Below, piece after piece: positions 58,828 through 64,000 of a stretch of DNA of 64,000 bases; positions within the stretch are counted from its first letter, which is position 1; each line of letters starts with the position of its first letter. This DNA is from Diatrype stigma (lineage: Eukaryota > Ascomycota > Sordariomycetes > Xylariales > Diatrypaceae): the NCBI GenBank assembly GCA_022225965.2, contig JAKJXP020000082.1, positions 1-64,000 of the forward strand, read 5' to 3'. The position numbers were made by a program, and so were the translations under genes. The notes under the pieces are model-generated. The model saw only the letters and a program-made list of their open reading frames with translations. It did no database searches and was not told where the DNA came from.

Positions 58828-59534
58828 AATGAAAAACTGCAGGAGGTCCTTATTCGGGTTATCGAGAAACTTGGCCGCGAATCAGTTCCTACCAATGGTG
58901 ACAAAGTCCAGCCAGGAGAGACATATTTGATCATCGACGGCCTAGACGGGATTCCTCTTCATAAACTAAGCAATTGGTTGAAGTTCATCGAAGAGGTCAT
59001 TGACCTAGAGCTCCCGCATTTTCATTTGCTCGTTGCGCATCGCAACAACAATAACATCAGAACACCACTGGAGAATTTCGGACAGTGGCGGAAGATTGCT
59101 TGCAACCGAAAGACTTTGGGAAACACGATGAAAAGCTACTATGACGCCTACATGGAAGATGACTTCTACCTATCGGCGTTGCAGAAAAGCCAGAGAACTG
59201 AGATCTTGAGGCGGTTGACCAGAGCTGGGAGCAGGTAATTAAGCCCAATTTCAATCCAGCCCAGTCCCCATCCTCGCCACATTCATTTATCCATGCTCCC
59301 CAGTACAGGTGATCAGTTGAACTAATGTGTTTGCAAAGCTTCCGTGAGGCGTACTGGAAAGTTCAAAACTTGAAGAGTCTCAGTCCCAGGTTCGCACAGG
59401 ATGATATAGATGCCCTCATTCCTCCGTCGGGTGTTAATGCGAACGGGAAACGGGAATTATCCCCATCACCCTCACCAGCGCCATCATCCTCACCAGCGTC
59501 CAGTCCCGGTGGGAAGAGGACAAAGGCAAGCTAA

Positions 59535-60107
59535 TGTCTGGTTGATTAACAACGCCCTAAGCATGATTACCTTGCCATCGATACCGCGTACGGACTATCA
59601 AAAACATCATAGTCCCATTACTAGAATACAGGATGGGTGGAATTCGTGGTCACGTTTACGGATGTTCTTATATCTATTGGCGTTATATGTATTTTTTATC
59701 GTAATCCAGATCGGGCTATTGAGTTATTGCATGCTCTTTTCCACGTCGCGAGCCATTGCCCCTGAGTCCTGACGATGGAACTTTGTTGGCGCCGGTTAAA
59801 GGGGCCATGAAATGAAATGAAACATACAGGTGGGGCTTCTAGAGTGACCAATAGTTAGACTAGAGCGCCAGGGAAGGAGAATTAGTACAATACAGAGGCG
59901 TACGTTGACTTTAGGGGCTGTGACGACACTGATTGACCAGCAACTAACTAGGCACATACATACATACCGACATACACCCCAATCCATTTGGCCACCCCCA
60001 CGGAAAGCTTTGCAGCGGCTTGTGAACAACCGAATGATCTCCTCAACCATTTACAATACCCGGGCAGGCACCTAGCATAACATTGACCCATCTATTGTTA
60101 AGCAAGA
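59535..60107. other. intergenic, 0.57 kb
   Basis: No supported gene. A 120-codon ORF overlapping the NLR tail in another frame has a hydrophobic end but looks like chance. Confidence 0.4.
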
Positions 60108-61130
60108 ATGCCAGCAAGCACCGACGACAGTCCAGCGGCGGGGGCAGCGGCCACAGCGGCGGCGCAACAGCAACCCCCGCCGTCGTCGCCGGCATCCCGC
60201 GACGCATACGCTAGACCGCAACCCCGGCCGCCGAAGTCGCCGGCCCATTCGGCGCAGATCCGGGTGCAGAACCGGCGGCGCGAGTGGCTGGAGCGGCACC
60301 CGGAGTACGTAGACTCGCTGGAACACGAGCTCGCAGGTAAGATATGAATAACTTTCCACGGACGAACGATTGATCAAACAAACAATCAACCAATCAATCA
60401 ACCAATCAATCAAAATGGCATGTCATGCCATGTCATGTCATCCGTTCCCCGGCTGACTGGCTGACCGGCTAACATGCCTAGGATAGACCCCATTCTCTAC
60501 GACGCGCTGATACGGCGCTTCCAGACGCCAGCTGAGCGCGAGAAGGAGGGCCGCACCAAGGGCTACTCGCGCGTCCTGGAGGTGGACCTGCTGCGCGGCG
60601 AGGCGAGGCTGGCGCAGGTGGCGAAGGGGGAGGCCTCTGTCTCCCAGACAACAGCAACAGCAGCAGCCCAACAAGCGGGCTCGTCGGCAATCGAAGTCGT
60701 GTCCGTTTCGGCACCCGCGGTAACGGACCGAGACGTGTTCATCCGAGAGTACGCGGAGGCGGCCAAGGCGGGTAACGGGAACCTGCCGCTGCTGCAGCGG
60801 CCGCCTTGGCTGGAACCTGATGGGGGAGTGAATGAACAGGGGCAAGGCAAAGGGCAAGGGCAGCAGGTGGACACGGTCCTCCTGAGAGAGGAGGGCCGCG
60901 GGCGCTGGAACGACTTCCTCCGGCGCCGCTTCGTGCTCGGCCGCGACGAGGATTTCGACTACCGCCCCGTCGATGAGAATGACGACTACGACGCCATCGA
61001 GAGGCGCGAGGAGGAGGACCGCTGGTTCAGCGAGGAGGATCCCGCGTGGGCTAGCGAGGCCGAGGCTAGTGGCGCGGGGGAGGCGCCGGGCGGGAGGCTT
61101 GACGGGGAGACGGGCGTCCAGGACTTTTGA
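60108..61130 (+). CDS. CCDC97-like protein (DUF2052), 290 aa
   Basis: Exons 60108-60336 and 60487-61130 give 290 aa; the intron contains CAATCAATCAAC repeats. A disordered Pro/Ala/Gln-rich N-terminus leads to RVQNRRREWLERHPEYVDS, then ELADPILYDALIRRFQT and AEREKEGRTKGYSRVLEVDL, the conserved core of the CCDC97 family (PF09747). The C-terminal FLRRRFVLGRDEDFDYRPVD and the acidic tail with WFSEEDPAW complete the family pattern. The human member associates with the SF3B part of the spliceosome; a splicing-related role here is by family only. Confidence 0.85.
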
Positions 61131-61863
61131 GCGGCCGATCTGGATGATACAGCGTCGTATGATTGACTAATTCTCTGGTAAGGCAGCCACACACCACAAT
61201 ATTCGCACAGGAGAACTAGAGTCTAGTTCTCAGTATACCCCATCAAACACTCCCTTGTTATCTAGAAGTATCTGCTCAAGTTTCTCTGTCAATTGTTCAA
61301 GTAACCACCATTCCGCGATAAGTACCTTGCTACTATATAAGATAAGACGAGGAGGATCTTATGAATCAACTCTATCTTTTGCAAGATGTAATACAGAAGA
61401 TTCCTTGTTTTAATCTCTCTTGGAACGAGATGTTCTGTGATCATACCAGAAGAAGTGAACCATCATCGCTGAATATCAGCTACGCGTTGGATATTTGATG
61501 AGTCTATGAACGACGAACATCACATATGCATCCATCTGTGGGTAGGGAGCTATATTTTTTACAGTAAGCGTCTATTAAGCCAATCAAGATTCAAGAGACG
61601 CAAAAGCTTTCCACCCCCCTGCACAGAAACCCGGGAGTTCTAGTTATAGTCTGACCACATTGCCAATCACCATACCTTGTTAGTCTCCAATGGGTGGGCA
61701 CTCGAACTGCGTGTTGGTTCGAGTTGCACTTCATGCTTGCATTCCTATACCAACCCCCGCCTTATAAAGCCTCGACGATATCTCCCCCAAAAAGCCAAGA
61801 GCCCTGATTCATACTCCATGTCCAGCACACCGAGTTCCATTGGTATTGCTTCAGAACTCGGCA
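61131..61863. other. intergenic, 0.73 kb
   Basis: No supported gene; contains the upstream region of the drug transporter. Confidence 0.4.
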
Positions 61864-63633
61864 ATGGCGACAACAACAGAAACGCCAGATAAGCCTCAGC
61901 TCGAAGGCTCGGCCACAGTATGCGAGCTTGAGAAAGATGGCAATGGCAATGGCAATGCTGCGACGCCGACACAGGACGTGTCCACGCCGCCGTACAGCGT
62001 GTTCACGCCGAGCCAGGGGCGACTGATCGTGTTCATGACGGCGCTGGCGGGCTTCTTCTCGCCCTTCAGCGCATTCATCTACTTCCCCGCCGTGAACTAC
62101 ATCTCCGCCGACCTCCACGTGTCCGTGCAGCTGGTCAACATCACCATCACCGCGTACCTGCTCGTGCAGGGGGTGGTGCCTGCTTTCTTCGGCGACCTGG
62201 CGGACCAGATCGGGAGACGGCCCGTGTACCTGCTGGTGCTCTCGGTGTATTTCGTGTCCTGCATCGGCCTGGCGGTCCAGCGGTCGTACCCGGCTTTGCT
62301 GGTCCTGAGGATGCTGCAGAGTGCTGGGAGTTCCGGTGAGATGGCCCGCTAATCGCTCGCCGAGGGTGTGAGGCTCGTGAAGCTGAGATCTGGGTTGCTT
62401 AGGTACAATTGCTCTTGGCGTCATGGTGATCGCCGACATCGCACCTCCTCATACGAGGGGAAGTTATGTTGGTGCGATGCTCACAGGGTAGGTTCATCTG
62501 CATCCGTCACTCCAAGTCTGGTACTCATCAGAAGGTTAGACCGAATACTGGGCCAAGCCTCGGGCCTGTCATTGGAGGCATCATCGCCGATCGCCTCGGG
62601 TGGCCGTGGATCTTCTGGCTTCTCTCCTGTCTCGCCGGATTCTGCTTGGGTTGCTTCGTGGTTTTCTTCCCCGAGACATGTCGCCATGTTGTTGGAAATG
62701 GCAGTAAGCCGGTAGGCGCTTTGAACAGACCCCTGGTGCGGATACCAGGCAGCCAGAAGGGCATCCAGGAAAGCAAAGGCCATAGCCCAAGGCTGCAGAG
62801 GATTCCAAACCCCTTTGGGTGCTTGAAGCTCATCTTTCGAGCCGAGGATGCGCTAGTACTTGCTGCAAACGCAACGTTCTACACTAACTACAGTTGCATT
62901 CAAGCGTCTCTTGCCCATTTGGTCATGGATAACTATGGGTTGAATAGCTTCAACGCAGGTTTATGCTATCTAGCATACGGGATCGCCACGCTGGCCTCGT
63001 CCTACGCTGTCGGTAAGGCATTCCGTCTCCCCTGAAGCTCTAGATACGATGATCAAGTCACTGAATACTTGGTACTAGGAAAGATCATTGATTGGGACTA
63101 CCGCGTTACTGCGCGGGCGCTTGGAATAACGATCAATAAGGATGGCGGGGACGATCTAACCAAGTTTCCCATTGAAAAGGCTCGAATTCGCAGCATATGG
63201 TACTTCATTCTTGTATCGATTGCCTCGACCATCGCGTATGGATGGACCATTGAGTACCATATCCATCTAAGCGTGCCTCTTATTATGCAATTCCTCTGCG
63301 GTCTAGCGACGACAGGAGTGTTCAATGTACGGTCATTTCATTTCAGTTGATTTCCATTCGCCACCTTGCTAATAGAACTGCCTGTAGGTTTGCCTCACAC
63401 TGTATGTCGACTTGCACCCCAAGGAACCTGGCCTTGCCAGTGTCGCCATCAGCCTTATCCGCTGTCTCGTTGCAGCTGCAGGGGTGGCAGTCATGGAAGT
63501 ACTCCTAGAGGTTATTGGATCCGGGTGGACCTTCACATTCTATGGGCTCCTCTGCAGCTTGTCCGTGCCTATGCTTCTACTAGTCAGAGTACGTGGGGGA
63601 CACTGGCGTTCGAAGCATCAAGAAAAGGCTTAA
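61864..63633 (+). CDS. MFS drug:H+ antiporter (DHA1-type)
   Basis: Exons 61864-62335, 62403-62487, 62540-63012, 63079-63326 and 63388-63633 give 507 aa, all phases closing. After a hydrophilic N-terminus come helix 1 (RLIVFMTALAGFFSPFSAFI), motif A GDLADQIGRRPVYL, the LRMLQSAGSS segment, and motif C GPNTGPSLGPVIGG, which is formed across the exon 2/3 junction and marks drug/proton antiporters. A long cytoplasmic loop with RIPNPFGCLKLIFR precedes the second half. It ends with VCLTLYVDLHPKEPGLAS and two more helices. It probably exports small toxic or secondary compounds at the plasma membrane; the substrate is unknown. Confidence 0.85.
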
Positions 63634-63763
63634 TGGCAGCGAGTTCCACGAATGCATGAAGTGCTGTATTGAATCTAGCTAGATATATAGTGTATGCTGT
63701 TGGGCATAACTGCAAGATCATATCAAAATGAGATTGAAAAACTTTCAAGCCTTCATGCCCATT

Positions 63764-64000
63764 TCAAGACGTAATAGAGGCTGCAGGAGGGATTTCCAAG
63801 TTTGACAAGGATGCCCCTATGTCTTTCGGAATGGAGTCCATCTGTGCCGAAGCAGTGCCCGGGTATTCTTGGGCATTACCATATTTGTTGATCAGGAACA
63901 TCATGTCGTTGTACATTCTGCCCAAACGATGTTAGCAATTGGTCCCCTAGAAAAGGGGGAAAGGGGTATATGACTAACTGCTCCCTAAGTAGACGTGATC
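63764..64000 (-). CDS. C-terminal exons of an unidentified gene (partial)
   Basis: Minus strand: the last exon 63917-63764 reads MYNDMMFLINKYGNAQEYPG and ends ASITS-stop, preceded by an intron 63978-63918 and part of another exon running off the window (64000-63979, SRLLREQ). The Leu/Arg/Gln-rich helix followed by a polar tail could belong to a regulator, but too little is present to name it. It converges on the drug transporter with a 130-bp gap. Confidence 0.55.

Larger units (their letters stand above)
52352..59534 (+). pseudogene. SIR2-NACHT (NLR/STAND-like) gene interrupted by a retrotransposon
   Basis: Host exons: 52352-52531, 52625-53387, 53446-53628, 53693-53967, then 58828-59234 and 59339-59534. 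Without 53968-58827 the frame is continuous, 667 codons. Residues 1-60 start with a basic coiled region and VGSGATISA (NAD-binding loop). Exon 2 is a SIR2-like domain (PF13289 type): TTNYDDLIER with Asn162, FHPHGYWHNPGNVVLSA with His199, and VLFVGCGGGVADPNFG. Exons 3-4 bring a P-loop NTPase: Walker A GGSGNGKSV (Lys380) and, beyond the insertion, Walker B YLIIDGLDGI (Asp504). This fits a STAND/NACHT sensor whose SIR2 domain would hydrolyse NAD on activation. No ankyrin, WD40 or TPR repeats follow; the protein ends in a Ser/Pro-rich tail with KRTK. As it stands the gene cannot encode the Walker B part. Confidence 0.8.

Noticed and set aside
53960..58840. LTR (Gypsy/Copia) retrotransposon
   Set aside because: No LTR pair bracketing the element, no DDE integrase; split direct repeats and a tyrosine recombinase instead.

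Overview
The window looks like a chromosomal piece of a filamentous ascomycete (Pezizomycotina, probably Sordariomycetes). Genes carry short GT-AG introns of about 50-120 bp. The families are typical of that group: a HET-domain protein, Ayg1-type hydrolase, fungal F-box proteins, a DUF7730-like protein, an FAD-dependent amine-oxidase-like protein, sugar and drug transporters, Arp2/3 subunit 4 and Ubp6. GC-rich coding DNA alternates with strongly AT-rich blocks whose degraded reading frames are full of TAA/TTA codons, the usual look of RIP (repeat-induced point mutation).

Layout. 1-114 is a pure poly-C run at the contig edge. 2.0-11.4 kb is a metabolic block: an Ayg1-like hydrolase, then a 2-deoxy-gluconate-dehydrogenase-like SDR, a 12-exon sugar transporter, an FAD oxidoreductase and a Nudix hydrolase. 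14.3-16.4 kb is a 9-exon secreted or membrane protein of unknown function. 17.8-21.6 kb holds a single-pass membrane protein and a DUF7730-like gene. 21.6-25.7 kb is gene-poor and 25.7-28.2 kb is an AT-rich island. 28.2-30.7 kb is a HET-domain gene cut in two by an 840-bp element flanked by TA. 31.4-49.2 kb carries an F-box gene, a VHS/GAT trafficking protein, ARPC4, a Tourist-like MITE, UBP6 and a second F-box gene. 50.1-51.6 kb is a dienelactone-hydrolase/SnoaL-type two-domain protein. 52.3-59.5 kb is a SIR2-NACHT (NLR/STAND-like) gene interrupted by a 4.86-kb, RIP-degraded tyrosine-recombinase retrotransposon. 60.1 kb to the end carries a CCDC97-like gene, a DHA1 drug transporter and the last exons of a further gene.

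The main result is that both candidate self/non-self recognition or immunity genes (the HET gene and the SIR2-NACHT gene) are broken by transposons of different classes, and in each the host reading frame closes exactly when the element is left out. The 4.86-kb element has the A1-internal-B1-A2-B2 split direct repeats of Ngaro/PAT-type retrotransposons, an FG.RTA-type reverse transcriptase core and a tyrosine recombinase with HSFRR and RYY boxes. It inserted between the Walker A and Walker B motifs of the host NTPase domain.

Exon boundaries below were worked out by hand from splice signals, reading frame and family knowledge; no search or RNA evidence was available.
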